Below are positions 1 to 8,552 of a DNA stretch of 18,459 nt, piece by piece. Position 1 is the stretch's first letter; each line of letters starts with the position of its first letter. The position numbers and the translations under genes were made by a program. The stretch is from an uncultured Pseudomonadota bacterium. Lineage in GTDB: Bacteria; Pseudomonadota; Gammaproteobacteria; Burkholderiales; SG8-39. The notes under the pieces are model-generated. The model was given only the letters and a program-made list of their open reading frames with translations, was not told the origin of the DNA and ran no database searches. Where the stretch lies: assembly GCA_903864555.1 (NCBI GenBank), contig CAIPGJ010000799.1:1-18459 (forward strand). The letters are read 5' to 3'.

Positions 1-159
1 TGCCGTCCTTTCCCTGAGGAAGTGCTGAGCGATTTCCAGACATGTGCATGATCGGAAAACCTCCCGCTGCTGCGGGGCGTTCCCGGAACATGCCGCCTTG
101 ATCCGCATGGCCCTTGCCGCAGCCACTCCCGCCACAAACAACAAGCGCCAATACCGACC

Positions 160-1743
160 ATGAGCCGCCTTCTTCCTGACGAGCCTGCCGTCAGCACCGA
201 GATCGAGACTGCCTCCGGGCGCCTGCGCGGCCTGCGCGAGAACGGCGTGTCCCGCTTCAGGGGCATCCCCTATGCCGCCAGCACCGCCGGGAAGAACCGC
301 TTCCTGCCGCCACAGCCCATACCGGCCTGGACGGGCACGCGTGACGCGTTGGCATTCGGCCCGCGCGCGCCCCAGGATCAGGACCCCTCCAGCGGATTGG
401 TGTGGCGCGAATGGATACGCGACCGCAGTCCGCTCGGCGAGGACTGTCTGGTGCTGAATGTCTACACCCCGGCCGATGCGGGTTCCGTCTCCCGCAGCAG
501 CCAGCGCCCGGTGATGTTCTACATCCATGGCGGCGGCTTCAATGCCGGCTCGGGTTCGGCCCCGGGTCTGGATGGCAGCATCCTGGCGTGCCAGGGCGAT
601 GTGGTGGTGGTGACCATCAACCACCGACTCAATCTGTTCGGCCATTGCTGGCTGCCGGAGGCTGGCGATACCCTGGCCGACGCCGGCAACAACGGCATGC
701 TCGATATCGTCGCTGCGCTGCGCTGGGTGCGCGACCACATCGGCGCATTTGGTGGCGATGCGGGCAATGTAACGCTCTTCGGCCAGTCCGGCGGCGCCTC
801 CAAGGTGGCGGTACTGATGAGCCTGCCGGCTGCCCGCGGCCTGTTCCACAAAGCGGTGATACAGAGCGCCTCCTCCCTTATCCGCATGGCCACGCCGGAT
901 GAAGCGGCACGCTGCAGCCAGGCCCTGCTCGCGGAACTGGGCATGACGCGCCCGGATGTCGCGCGCCTGCAGACCATCCCCATCGAAGCGCTGCTGGCTG
1001 CGCGCAAGCGCGCCGTGGCAGCCGCCGGCGACAACTTCCGCCCGCTCGTGGATGGCCGCAATCTGGCGGTGCATCCCTTCGATCCGGAGGCGGCAGACAC
1101 CGGCCGCGATGTGCCGCTGCTCATCGGCACCTGCGAGGACGAGCAGACATTCACGCTGGGGACGAACCCGGCCAATTTCAGCCTGACCCTGCCGCAGGCG
1201 CAGCAACGCCTCGGCCGCTTCATGGGCATTCCTGCCGATGCCGCCGCCGGCCTGATGCAGGACTACGCCACCCGCCGACCGCAGGCCACGGCCAGCGATC
1301 TGATGATTGCGGCGATGAGCGACCACATGTACCGGCGCAACGATATTCTCGCCGCCGAACGCAAGGCGGCGAAGGGCGGCGCGCCAGTGTGGATGTATCT
1401 GTTCACCTGGAAGTCACCGGCTGTCGGCGGCCTGCTGAAGACACCGCACACGATGTGCATCCCCTTCGTCTTCGGCACCATCGACACGGCGCGCGAGATG
1501 CTGGGCAGCGGCCCGCAGCAGCAAGCCCTGTGCGAACGGGTGATGGGCGCCTGGCTGGCCTTCGCCCGCAGCGGCCATCCGCAGCATGCCGGACTGCCCG
1601 ACTGGAAGCCCTTTGACGCGGTCGGTCGCCACACCATGATGTTCGACAACACCTGTGCTCTGGTGAGCGACCCGCTGCGCGAAGACCGGCTCAGCATCAA
1701 CCGGCAGCCGCCCTACACGCCCGACGCCAGTTCGCGCCGCTGA
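160..1743 (+). CDS. Type B carboxylesterase (alpha/beta hydrolase, pNB-esterase-like)
   Basis: This is a 527-residue serine hydrolase of the carboxylesterase type B family, which cleaves carboxylic esters. Seen in the sequence: an N-terminal FRGIPYA motif typical of the family; the oxyanion-hole HGGGF at residues 123-127; a nucleophile elbow GQSGGAS with Ser210 (usual form GESAGA); a catalytic-acid segment GTCEDE, where Glu328 best fits the family position; and His430 in the segment PHTMCIPFVFG. All three triad residues are therefore present and the length is normal. There is no signal peptide, so it is probably cytoplasmic. The ATG is the first in frame but its ribosome binding site is weak. 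Its stop lies only 21 bases from the stop of the convergent antiporter gene. The natural substrate cannot be told from sequence. Family assignment is sure; specificity is unknown. Confidence 0.93.
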   Translation: MSRLLPDEPAVSTEIETASGRLRGLRENGVSRFRGIPYAASTAGKNRFLPPQPIPAWTGTRDALAFGPRAPQDQDPSSGLVWREWIRDRSPLGEDCLVLNVYTPADAGSVSRSSQRPVMFYIHGGGFNAGSGSAPGLDGSILACQGDVVVVTINHRLNLFGHCWLPEAGDTLADAGNNGMLDIVAALRWVRDHIGAFGGDAGNVTLFGQSGGASKVAVLMSLPAARGLFHKAVIQSASSLIRMATPDEAARCSQALLAELGMTRPDVARLQTIPIEALLAARKRAVAAAGDNFRPLVDGRNLAVHPFDPEAADTGRDVPLLIGTCEDEQTFTLGTNPANFSLTLPQAQQRLGRFMGIPADAAAGLMQDYATRRPQATASDLMIAAMSDHMYRRNDILAAERKAAKGGAPVWMYLFTWKSPAVGGLLKTPHTMCIPFVFGTIDTAREMLGSGPQQQALCERVMGAWLAFARSGHPQHAGLPDWKPFDAVGRHTMMFDNTCALVSDPLREDRLSINRQPPYTPDASSRR

Positions 1744-1764
1744 CACCGTCGTGACCTGCCGCGC

Positions 1765-3024
1765 CTAAAGAAAGCGGAAGGCCAGGATCGCGACCAGCGT
1801 CGGCGGCAGCGCCGCCACCAGCAGCCAGCCCAGGTTGACCGCCTTGTCATGGAAGTGTCCGCGCAAGATCGCCACACCGGCCGGATTGGGCGCATTGGCG
1901 ATCACCGTCAGGCCACCACCGGCAACGGCGCCCGCCACCAGCGCGTACTTGAACGGATCCGACAAGCCTTCCACCAGGGAGCCCAGATAGGTGAGTGCCG
2001 CATTGTCGGTGACGGCGGTCAGGGCCACGGCGCCGTAGAACACCATCTCGCTGCTCATGCTCGTCAGCAGCGGCTGCAGCCACCATCCCTGCTGCCCGCC
2101 CAGCACCACCAGCCCCGCCAGGAAGAACGCCACCAGCAGGCCTTCACGCAGAATCAGCCGGTCCTGGTGGCGGGAATAGGCCGACGCCACACCGAGGAAG
2201 AACAGCAGCAGGCCCATGAAGATCGCCGGATGGTGGGCGAAGTAGACGACACCCGCCAGAAAGGCAATGTGCACCAGGGTGAGCAGTCCGGGGACTGCAA
2301 GCTTGTCCTGATTGCGCTCCGCCTTCGGCAGGGCCGCCAGTTCCCGCCGGAACACCAGCGTGGCGCCCAGCGCATTGATGAACACGGCGATGGCCGCCTT
2401 CCAGCCGAACTGGCTCATCATGAAAGCAATGTCCCAGTTCCACTTGCCTGCCACCATCAGTACCGGCGGCGCGGCAAACGGCGTCAGCGTTCCGCCGATC
2501 GAGATGTTGACGAACAGCACGCCCAGCGTCGCGTACTTCAGCTTCTCGGAGATGCGCCGGGAAAAAATCCGCTCCGACAGGATCAGCGCTGCCAGGGTCA
2601 TCGCCGCCGGCTCGGTGATGAATGAGCCGAGCAGGGGCACCAGGCTCAACACGATGAAGTAGAACGCCATGCTGCCTGGCAGTGGCATGCTGCCGGCCAG
2701 CCGGCGGACCACCGCACCGGCGGACTGCAGGATGGGCCGCGTACCGGCGATCACCATGATGGCAAACACGAACATGGGCTCGGTGAAGTTGCGGCCATCG
2801 ATGTAGCTTGTGGCCGTTGCCTGTCCTTCGATGGCAAACATGGCAATGATCAGCACCAGCGCCCAGAAACCGAACACCACCTCGATTTCACCCAGCAAAT
2901 GCCAGACGCCCGAATGCGCCGGGTGCTTGTGCGCCAGATGCTCGAAGTACCGGGTGGCAAAGGTATGGAGGATGGCCACGGCAAACAGCACTGCGGCCAG
3001 CCACTGGATGGTGGTCGGTATCAC
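1765..3024 (-). CDS. Putative Na+/H+ antiporter (NhaD-like / Na_H_antiport_3 family)
   Basis: This is a polytopic inner-membrane protein with roughly 11-12 hydrophobic segments over almost its whole length. The composition and segments such as GTRPILQSAG, SFITEPAAMTLAALIL and NAALTYLG resemble the putative Na+/H+ antiporter family related to NhaD and the arsenite-pump fold. The paired helix-breaking motifs TEPAAM and TDNAAL are typical of the ion-site repeats in that fold. I chose the GTG start at 3024 (419 residues) because it has GGGAG five bases upstream. An ATG ten codons further up (3054) would add a polar stretch and has no clear ribosome binding site. The gene is monocistronic and convergent with the esterase. 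The transported ion is inferred from the family; a different anion/cation exchanger of the same fold is possible. Confidence 0.85.
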   Translation of the reverse strand: MIPTTIQWLAAVLFAVAILHTFATRYFEHLAHKHPAHSGVWHLLGEIEVVFGFWALVLIIAMFAIEGQATATSYIDGRNFTEPMFVFAIMVIAGTRPILQSAGAVVRRLAGSMPLPGSMAFYFIVLSLVPLLGSFITEPAAMTLAALILSERIFSRRISEKLKYATLGVLFVNISIGGTLTPFAAPPVLMVAGKWNWDIAFMMSQFGWKAAIAVFINALGATLVFRRELAALPKAERNQDKLAVPGLLTLVHIAFLAGVVYFAHHPAIFMGLLLFFLGVASAYSRHQDRLILREGLLVAFFLAGLVVLGGQQGWWLQPLLTSMSSEMVFYGAVALTAVTDNAALTYLGSLVEGLSDPFKYALVAGAVAGGGLTVIANAPNPAGVAILRGHFHDKAVNLGWLLVAALPPTLVAILAFRFL

Positions 3025-3273
3025 ATCGACTCCCTGCCCGCCTGGCCTGGGCATGCAAGGCCGCTGCCAGGGCAGAGGCCGGCACCGATACCGTGACGGC
3101 GATTGAAGATCCGGAAAGCGTTCATTTCAGCCATGATGCACGAAAAAATAACGGCCAATGGGATGCCCTTTGCCGTTTGAAAATTCGGCGGAAAGGCGCA
3201 AAGCCAACGCCGCTCAGGTCGAGCAGCCTGTCGGACTTAGGGAAACACTGATCAAATCTCGAATCGCCAGTTC

Positions 3274-3307
3274 GCTGAATAAAAGTGCCGATTTCAGCCT
3301 TTTTTTT
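3274..3307 (+). terminator. Weak terminator-like hairpin with T8 tract
   Basis: The arms GCTGAA (3274-3279) and TTCAGC (3293-3298) can form a 6-bp stem with a 13-base loop, followed after one C by eight T residues. The shape is that of a rho-independent terminator on the plus strand. However, the nearest plus-strand gene upstream is the esterase ending at 1743, so its role is unclear. It may block stray transcription into the 3571 gene, or it may be chance. Confidence 0.25.
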
Positions 3308-3474
3308 CAGTGGACTGGCGCTTCAGGACGCTCGTGATTGATGCCGCTCACGGACCGCGAAGCGCCATGGAGCGCCGATGCTACCATTGCCGCGCTCCTG
3401 CTCCGGGGCGCTTAGGGCGGCGCGGTCAACTGGCCCTTGCCAGCCTTGAGCAGGCCGCAAACGGTCGAAATTCA

Positions 3475-3537
3475 TTGATAATAATTAATGTAAATAATTA
3501 ATAGACACCTAGTTATACTCCGTTAAATGATAATAAT
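3475..3537 (+). promoter_or_regulatory. AT-rich promoter region with direct repeats
   Basis: This AT-rich island lies directly upstream of the 1020-residue fusion gene. TTGATA (3475-3480) is a good -35 and is followed 16 bases later by ATTAAT (3497-3502). A second, better -10 candidate is TATACT at 3514-3519. Two direct repeats are present: TGATAATAAT at 3476-3485 and 3528-3537, and ATAATTAAT at 3481-3489 and 3494-3502. The GATAAT-type repeats faintly resemble a Fur box, but no full 19-base match is present. It probably contains the promoter; the regulator is unknown. Confidence 0.4.
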
Positions 3538-3570
3538 GATCTGCCCCGGCGCAGGAAGGACAGAACCAGC

Positions 3571-6500
3571 GTGAGCACCACCCCAGCCACTGCCGTCCAT
3601 GCTGCCACGCCCGCTCGCGTGATCTCCCGCGGCGCCTTTTTCCTGCTGTTTGCCGTGTCCGGCTTTGCCGGTCTGATTTACGAATCCATCTGGAGCCACT
3701 ACCTCAAGCTGTTCCTCGGGCATGCCGCCTATGCGCAGACCCTGGTGCTTGCCCTGTTCATGGGTGGCATGGCCATCGGTGCCTGGTTGTGCAGCCGGCT
3801 GTCGGACCGCTGGACCAGTCTGCTGCGCGGCTATGCCATCGCCGAAGCGCTGATCGGCCTGGCGGCGATGGTCTTCCATCCGGTGTTCAACGGCATCACC
3901 GGCCTCGCCTATGACAGCCTGCTGCCCGGACTGCACGAGGCCACCGGCAGCGAGACCGCCACTGCGCTGCTGAAGTGGCTGCTGGCCGCGGCGCTGATCC
4001 TGCCGCAATCCATCCTGCTGGGCATGACCTTCCCGCTGATGAGCGCCGGCATCATCCGGCGCCATCCGCAGACGCCCGGTGAAACCCTGGCCATGCTCTA
4101 CTTCACCAACAGTTTTGGTGCGGCCATCGGCGTGCTGGCCAGCGGCTTCCTGATGATCGAGCATCTGGGTTTGCCGGGCACCATGATGGCCGCCGGTGCC
4201 ATCAACCTCTTGCTGGCCGCCTTCGTCTGCTTCCTCACCCCGGGTGCCGATCCGCGCCCGGCCCCGGTGTTCCACGAGGCGAGCCCCGCGGAACTGGAAG
4301 TACCCTACGGCCTGTTGCTGCTGATCGCCGCACTCACCGGCGCAGCGTCCTTCATCTACGAGATCGGCTGGATCCGCATGCTCTCGCTGGTGCTGGGCTC
4401 CTCCACCCACTCCTTCGAACTGATGCTGTCCGCCTTCATCCTCGGCCTGGCCTGCGGCGGGCTGTGGATACGCAAGCGCATTGATCGCATCGGCGACCCG
4501 GTGCGCTTCCTCGCCCTGGTGCAGGTGGCCATGGGCCTGCTGGCGCTGGCCACGCTGCCGCTCTACGGCGAGATGTTCCCGCTGATGAAGGCGGTGATGG
4601 AAGGGCTGGCCAAGACCGATTCAGGCTACGCCCTGTTCCTGCTCGCCAGCCACGGCATCGCGCTGGCCATCATGTTCCCGGCCAGTTTCTGCGCCGGCAT
4701 GACGCTGCCGCTGATCACCTACCTGCTATTGCGTGCCGGCCATGGCGAACGCGCCATCGGCGCAGTCTATGGCGCCAACACCCTGGGGGCCATCGTCGGC
4801 GTGGTCGTCGCAGCGCACATCGGCATGCCGCTGCTCGGCCTGAAGGGCCTCATCACCGCCGGCGCTGCGCTGGATGTGCTGCTCGGACTGGCGCTGCTGT
4901 GGCTGCTGGTCAACCGCGTGCAGCTTTCGGCCATCGCCACAGCCGTGTCGGTGGCGGCGTTTGCGCTGGTGCTGGGCCTGGTGCAACTCGACCCGTATCG
5001 CATGGCCTCGGGCGTGTTCCGCCGCGGCGAAATCTACTCCGAGAAGGACGTGAAGCTGGTCTATTACAAGGATGGCAAGACCACTTCGGTGAGCCTGCTC
5101 GATTTCGGCCCCAGCCGCAGCCTGCGCACCAATGGCAAATCCGACGGTGCCATCGACATGGGCGGCACCGAGATCATCTCCGACGAACTCACCATGACGC
5201 TCACCGGCGCCCTGCCCCTGGCCTTCCGGCCGGAGGCCAAAGTGGCCGCGGTGATCGGTGTGGGCACCGGCCTCACCACGCATACGCTGCTGGCCAATGC
5301 CGGCCTCACGCGCGTGGACACCATCGAGATCGAGCCGGCCATGGCCGAAGCCTCGCGCCTGTTCGCCCCGGTCAACGCCAGCACCTTTGCCGACCCGCGC
5401 AGCAACATCGTCTTCGATGATGCCAAGACCTATTTCTCCACCCACAACCGGCGCTATGACTTCATCGTCTCCGAGCCATCCAACCCCTGGGTGAGCGGCG
5501 TCTCGAGCCTCTTTACCGTGGAGTTCTACGCGCTGGTGAAACGCTACCTCGCACCAGGCGGCATCCTGGTGCAGTGGCTGCAACTCTACGAGACCGACAT
5601 CTCGCTGGTGGCCTCGGTGCTGAAGGCGCTGGGCAGCCAGTTCCCCGACTACGCCATCTACGCCACCACCGACGGTGACATGCTGATCGTCGCCGGCGAC
5701 GAAAAGGCGCTGGCCAGGCCGCTGGCGGACATCACGCAAATGCCCGGGGTGGCAGCCGAACTCGCCCGCGTGCACGTGCACAGCATCGGCGACCTGGAAA
5801 TGCGCCGCATCGGTGGCAAGCGCGTGCTGGCACCCTTCTTCGAAAGCTATGGCGTGCCGGCCAATTCCGACTACCACCCCTACCTCGACCTGCACGCCGC
5901 GCGCTTTCGCTACCTGGGTGAATCGGCAAGCAACTTCACCGCCATCGGCAATGCCGGCGTACCGGTCATGCAGATGCTGGAAGGCCGCGATGGCCGCTAC
6001 CAGGCCGAGCCCACCCTGCAGGGCGAGGATCATTTCGAGCGCGTATTCGACTCACGCCGTGCCCGCTACGCGCTGGAGTTCCTGCTGCGTGGTTCGGCCG
6101 AACAGCCGCCCAGCCTGTCGCGCAACCTGCAAAAGGATCTCGAAGTCATCCGCATGCGGCTCATCGAATGCCGCGATACGCAGCGCTACGACATCTGGCT
6201 GCATTCGCTGTACAACGTGGCGCGCCAGGTCAACCCGCTGCTGCCCGCAACGCAGGTGCGCACACTGTGGCAACGACTGGAGAAATCAGCCTGCTTCGGC
6301 GCGCTGGATGCCTCGCAGCGGCGCTGGCTGGAATTGTTCAAGGCGGTGGGCAACCGCGATGGCGCGCGCATGGCGCAGATGGGCGAGATGCTGCTGGCAG
6401 AAAAGAGCGACCTGCCCACCGGGCACCGCCAGTACCTGCTCTCGGCCACCCTGGCAGGCCACCTGTCGCTGGGCCGCAGGCTGGAGGCGGCCATTGCACT

Positions 6501-6633
6501 GAAGCGCCACAGCCTGGACTACAAGGGGGACGACATGAGCCTGCGCCTGCTCAAGGCGCATGTGGAAGCCGGATCGGCCAGACCGGGCGCGTCGGCAGCG
6601 GCAGCAAATGGGGCTGTGCCAAACGCACACTGA
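3571..6633 (+). CDS. Fused membrane transporter-like / spermidine synthase-like protein
   Basis: This is a 1020-residue inner-membrane protein. Residues 19 to about 490 carry about 13 hydrophobic helices built as two similar halves: GLIYESIW near residue 34 with its following helix recurs as SFIYEIGW near residue 260. Residues about 495-755 are a spermidine-synthase-like Rossmann domain: GVGTGL at 563-568, acidic EIEP at 586-589, DDAKTYF at 616-622, and SEPSNPW at 634-640. In true spermidine synthases the last motif carries a catalytic Asp (the DSSDP region), so aminopropyl transfer is not assured. Residues 760-1020 form a helical, TPR-like tail of unknown role. The start is GTG, supported by AGGAAGGA ten bases upstream. 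A response regulator follows 64 bases downstream. Family membership is clear; the reaction and any transported substrate are unknown. Confidence 0.88.
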   Translation: MSTTPATAVHAATPARVISRGAFFLLFAVSGFAGLIYESIWSHYLKLFLGHAAYAQTLVLALFMGGMAIGAWLCSRLSDRWTSLLRGYAIAEALIGLAAMVFHPVFNGITGLAYDSLLPGLHEATGSETATALLKWLLAAALILPQSILLGMTFPLMSAGIIRRHPQTPGETLAMLYFTNSFGAAIGVLASGFLMIEHLGLPGTMMAAGAINLLLAAFVCFLTPGADPRPAPVFHEASPAELEVPYGLLLLIAALTGAASFIYEIGWIRMLSLVLGSSTHSFELMLSAFILGLACGGLWIRKRIDRIGDPVRFLALVQVAMGLLALATLPLYGEMFPLMKAVMEGLAKTDSGYALFLLASHGIALAIMFPASFCAGMTLPLITYLLLRAGHGERAIGAVYGANTLGAIVGVVVAAHIGMPLLGLKGLITAGAALDVLLGLALLWLLVNRVQLSAIATAVSVAAFALVLGLVQLDPYRMASGVFRRGEIYSEKDVKLVYYKDGKTTSVSLLDFGPSRSLRTNGKSDGAIDMGGTEIISDELTMTLTGALPLAFRPEAKVAAVIGVGTGLTTHTLLANAGLTRVDTIEIEPAMAEASRLFAPVNASTFADPRSNIVFDDAKTYFSTHNRRYDFIVSEPSNPWVSGVSSLFTVEFYALVKRYLAPGGILVQWLQLYETDISLVASVLKALGSQFPDYAIYATTDGDMLIVAGDEKALARPLADITQMPGVAAELARVHVHSIGDLEMRRIGGKRVLAPFFESYGVPANSDYHPYLDLHAARFRYLGESASNFTAIGNAGVPVMQMLEGRDGRYQAEPTLQGEDHFERVFDSRRARYALEFLLRGSAEQPPSLSRNLQKDLEVIRMRLIECRDTQRYDIWLHSLYNVARQVNPLLPATQVRTLWQRLEKSACFGALDASQRRWLELFKAVGNRDGARMAQMGEMLLAEKSDLPTGHRQYLLSATLAGHLSLGRRLEAAIALKRHSLDYKGDDMSLRLLKAHVEAGSARPGASAAAANGAVPNAH

Positions 6634-6697
6634 AGGGCTGCGCGAAAACGGCACAGATCATACAATCACCTTCTCCACCCCTGCGAACAGGCACCCC

Positions 6698-7096
6698 ATG
6701 CCCGATGCGGCTCCCCGGCTGATCTACGTGCTAGAAGACAACCAGGTGATGTGCTCGCTCATCTGCATGCATCTGCAGAACGCCGGCTACCAGGTGCAGG
6801 GATACGCCGATGCAGTGGAAGGCGGCAAGGCATTGATGGCAGCCCCGCCCGACCTGCTGGTGCTGGACATCGCCATGCCCTACCTCGACGGTCTGGAACT
6901 GCTCAGGGCCATGCGCACTGATGACAAGACCCGCGCCATTCCCACCATCATCGTCACCGCGCGCACCGACTCCGATGCGGAACTGGCGGCCAAGGCTGCC
7001 GGCGCGCTGCGCTACCTCACCAAGCCGCTGCAGCGCCAGCAACTGCTCGATGCGGTGCGTGAAGTCCTTGCAGGCGACGTAGCCGCCACTCACTGA
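6698..7096 (+). CDS. Single-domain response regulator (CheY-like receiver)
   Basis: This is a 132-residue stand-alone receiver domain. Residues 8-125 show the whole fold: the acidic pair Glu13/Asp14, the phospho-acceptor Asp57 in LLVLDIAMPYLDG, Thr87 in IIVTART, and Lys109 in YLTKP. No output domain follows, so it would act by protein contact, as CheY-type or phosphorelay regulators do. The frame stays open upstream into the preceding gene, but the ATG at 6698 places the first beta strand (RLIYVLEDN) correctly. A TACAAT -10-like hexamer lies at 6661-6666 with no good -35, so it may be co-transcribed with the fusion gene. It is convergent with the LysM/FecR and CHASE2 kinase genes, making that kinase its likeliest phosphodonor (inference). 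Confidence 0.9.
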   Translation: MPDAAPRLIYVLEDNQVMCSLICMHLQNAGYQVQGYADAVEGGKALMAAPPDLLVLDIAMPYLDGLELLRAMRTDDKTRAIPTIIVTARTDSDAELAAKAAGALRYLTKPLQRQQLLDAVREVLAGDVAATH

Positions 7097-7115
7097 GCCG
7101 CCGCCAGGCGACGGC
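7097..7115 (+). terminator. GC-rich hairpin abutting the response regulator stop
   Basis: GCCGCCGCC (7097-7105) and GGCGACGGC (7107-7115) pair at eight of nine positions and begin immediately after the TGA stop. There is no T tract after the stem, so this is at best a stabilising 3' hairpin or a weak terminator. Confidence 0.3.
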
Positions 7116-7181
7116 ATTGCCACTCAGCTGACGATCACGCCACGCCTGCTCCGGTGTCGAGGCGAAACAGGCGATGCCTAT

Positions 7182-7198
7182 GACCTGCATTGCAGGTC
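7182..7198. terminator. Perfect 8-bp inverted repeat between convergent genes
   Basis: GACCTGCA-T-TGCAGGTC is a perfect palindrome around one base, positioned between the response regulator and the LysM/FecR gene. It can fold from either strand. A T5 run at 7216-7220 follows at a distance too long for a classic terminator. It may act as a bidirectional transcript-end hairpin. Confidence 0.3.
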
Positions 7199-7221
7199 GC
7201 CCGTCCTGCCCAGTCTTTTTC

Positions 7222-8427
7222 TCAGGAGCGTCCAGCGGGTGCGGCAGCCGGTGTCGGGGGTGTCACAGGGACCTGAAAAGGGCTTGCCGGTGCTGCAGGC
7301 GCGCTGACCGGATCCCCGCCGGCAGCCGGCGCGGCAGGCACTGCGGGCGGCTTGCCCGGCCGCAGGTTGACTGGCACGCGCCCATCCCGTCCTTCCAGAC
7401 CTGACTTGTCGATGGCCCGCACCTGTAGCGTGTAATTGCCCGGCTCCAGGTTGGCAAACACGATGTCGGCCGTATTGAACACCTGCTCGTAGCGGACCTG
7501 CTGCATGTCGGCGTCCGTCGCCAGCGTGGCACGGTAAGTCACCGCGCCGGTGACGCGCGCCAGGCGCAGGCGGAAGGTCGGCGCCACCTGCACGATGAAG
7601 GGCCGCGGCAGCGCCGGGGCAGCCAGCAGCGCCACCGGCGGCGCAGGCTTGCGCGTTTCATCGACGAAGGAACCAAAGCCATCCGGAACCGCCACGGTAT
7701 CCGCGGCTGTGGGTGCCACACCACCGGCCGGCAGGCCGGTAAAGACGATGGTCCCTTCCGACACCTCGGTGCGCGTGCCCTTCTCCTGGGCGGTGACGCG
7801 GAACTCCGTGCCACGCACCGCAGCCGTGGCAAACCCGGTGCGGATCTGGAAGCGCGACACTTTCGGCACCGCAGGCTTGAAGCGGACTTCGGCGGTGCCG
7901 GAGCTCATGTCCACCTGGGTGTCGGTCACATTGGTGCCGGCAAGGCGACGGATGCGCTCAAGCTTCATGTCAGTGCGTGGCTTGACCTGCATGGTCGAGC
8001 CATCCACCAGTTGCACAGTGACAAACCCGCTGTCGGCGGTGCGGAGGGCTGCCCCCTCGCGCAGGCGATCACCCACGGCCACGGGCGAGCCATCCGCCTT
8101 GCTTGCCTCACCCACCACCGCGCGCACCTCCATCTCCGCCGCATCCAGCCGCAACAGAGGCCGTGGAATCAGCATGGTGCTGCCCGGCGCCAGCCGGTTC
8201 GGATCGGGAATGCTGTTGCGCCGCTGCAAATCAGGCCAGCGATTGGGGTCGACCAGCAGGCGCTTGCCAATGCCGATCAGGGTGTCGCCTTGCCGGACTG
8301 TCAGCTCGAAGTCCGCTTCGGCCGGATCGGCATCGGCAGACCATGCCGGCATGGCCCCCAGTAGAAACGACAACAGGACCACGCGCAGTGCTGCCGGCAA
8401 TGCGGCAACGAAGGACTTGCTGGACAT
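7222..8427 (-). CDS. Secreted LysM and FecR domain protein
   Basis: This is a 401-residue protein predicted to be exported. A signal peptide covers residues 1 to about 31 (hydrophobic VVLLSFLLGAMPAWSA). A LysM peptidoglycan-binding domain follows at about 42-88 (LTVRQGDTLIGIGKRLL, ending in GSTMLIP). A FecR-type domain lies at about 100-228 (GDRLREGAALRT, RTGFATAAVRGTEFRV). A beta-rich, FN3-like segment at about 285-365 (FANLEPGNYTLQVRAID) is followed by a Pro/Ala-rich tail. The FecR domain here is not of the TonB-linked anti-sigma type: no cytoplasmic or membrane part is present. The ATG has GGAGA six bases or so upstream. It follows the CHASE2 kinase gene by 154 bases on the same strand, which suggests a shared role in sensing the cell envelope. 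The ligand is unknown. Confidence 0.88.
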   Translation of the reverse strand: MSSKSFVAALPAALRVVLLSFLLGAMPAWSADADPAEADFELTVRQGDTLIGIGKRLLVDPNRWPDLQRRNSIPDPNRLAPGSTMLIPRPLLRLDAAEMEVRAVVGEASKADGSPVAVGDRLREGAALRTADSGFVTVQLVDGSTMQVKPRTDMKLERIRRLAGTNVTDTQVDMSSGTAEVRFKPAVPKVSRFQIRTGFATAAVRGTEFRVTAQEKGTRTEVSEGTIVFTGLPAGGVAPTAADTVAVPDGFGSFVDETRKPAPPVALLAAPALPRPFIVQVAPTFRLRLARVTGAVTYRATLATDADMQQVRYEQVFNTADIVFANLEPGNYTLQVRAIDKSGLEGRDGRVPVNLRPGKPPAVPAAPAAGGDPVSAPAAPASPFQVPVTPPTPAAAPAGRS

Positions 8428-8469
8428 CCACTTCTCCCGAATCAGTCAGTGTGGAAACCGGTCCACCGG

Positions 8470-8486
8470 CCTCCTCGCGGAGGAGG
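8470..8486 (-). repeat. Intercistronic hairpin upstream of LysM/FecR gene
   Basis: CCTCCTC-GCG-GAGGAGG is a perfect 7-bp stem with a 3-base loop, located between the kinase stop and the LysM/FecR start. On the transcribed strand one arm carries GAGGAGG-like purines, but it lies over 40 bases from the start codon and so is not the ribosome binding site. It could be an RNA processing or stability element that sets unequal expression of the two genes. Confidence 0.4.
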
Positions 8487-8552
8487 ACTCTAACATTCCA
8501 CGCGCGGCCGCCACAATGTCTGCAGCACATGACAGGTGCATGGCAGACAGGG

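Larger units (their letters stand above)
3025..3570. other. Intergenic region between divergent antiporter and fusion-protein genes
   Basis: These 546 bases hold the 5' regions of two divergent genes. I see no convincing gene: a 63-codon open frame at 3310-3501 (+) has no ribosome binding site and no recognisable content. From about 3240 the GC content falls, and 3471-3540 is strikingly AT-rich, with promoter-like hexamers and short direct repeats. A hairpin followed by a T tract lies at 3274-3307. No clear promoter for the antiporter gene could be picked out. Confidence 0.6.

Noticed and set aside
3310..3501. A 63-codon plus-strand open frame in the large intergenic gap
   Set aside because: No ribosome binding site, runs into the AT-rich promoter region, and the product resembles nothing I know.
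3476..3503. Fur box
   Set aside because: GATAAT-like units are present, but no stretch matches the 19-base consensus well enough; kept only as a repeat-bearing promoter region.
4726..6033. A 435-codon minus-strand open frame
   Set aside because: Antisense to the fusion protein, whose membrane helices and Rossmann motifs are unmistakable; the His/Gly/Gln-rich product looks random.
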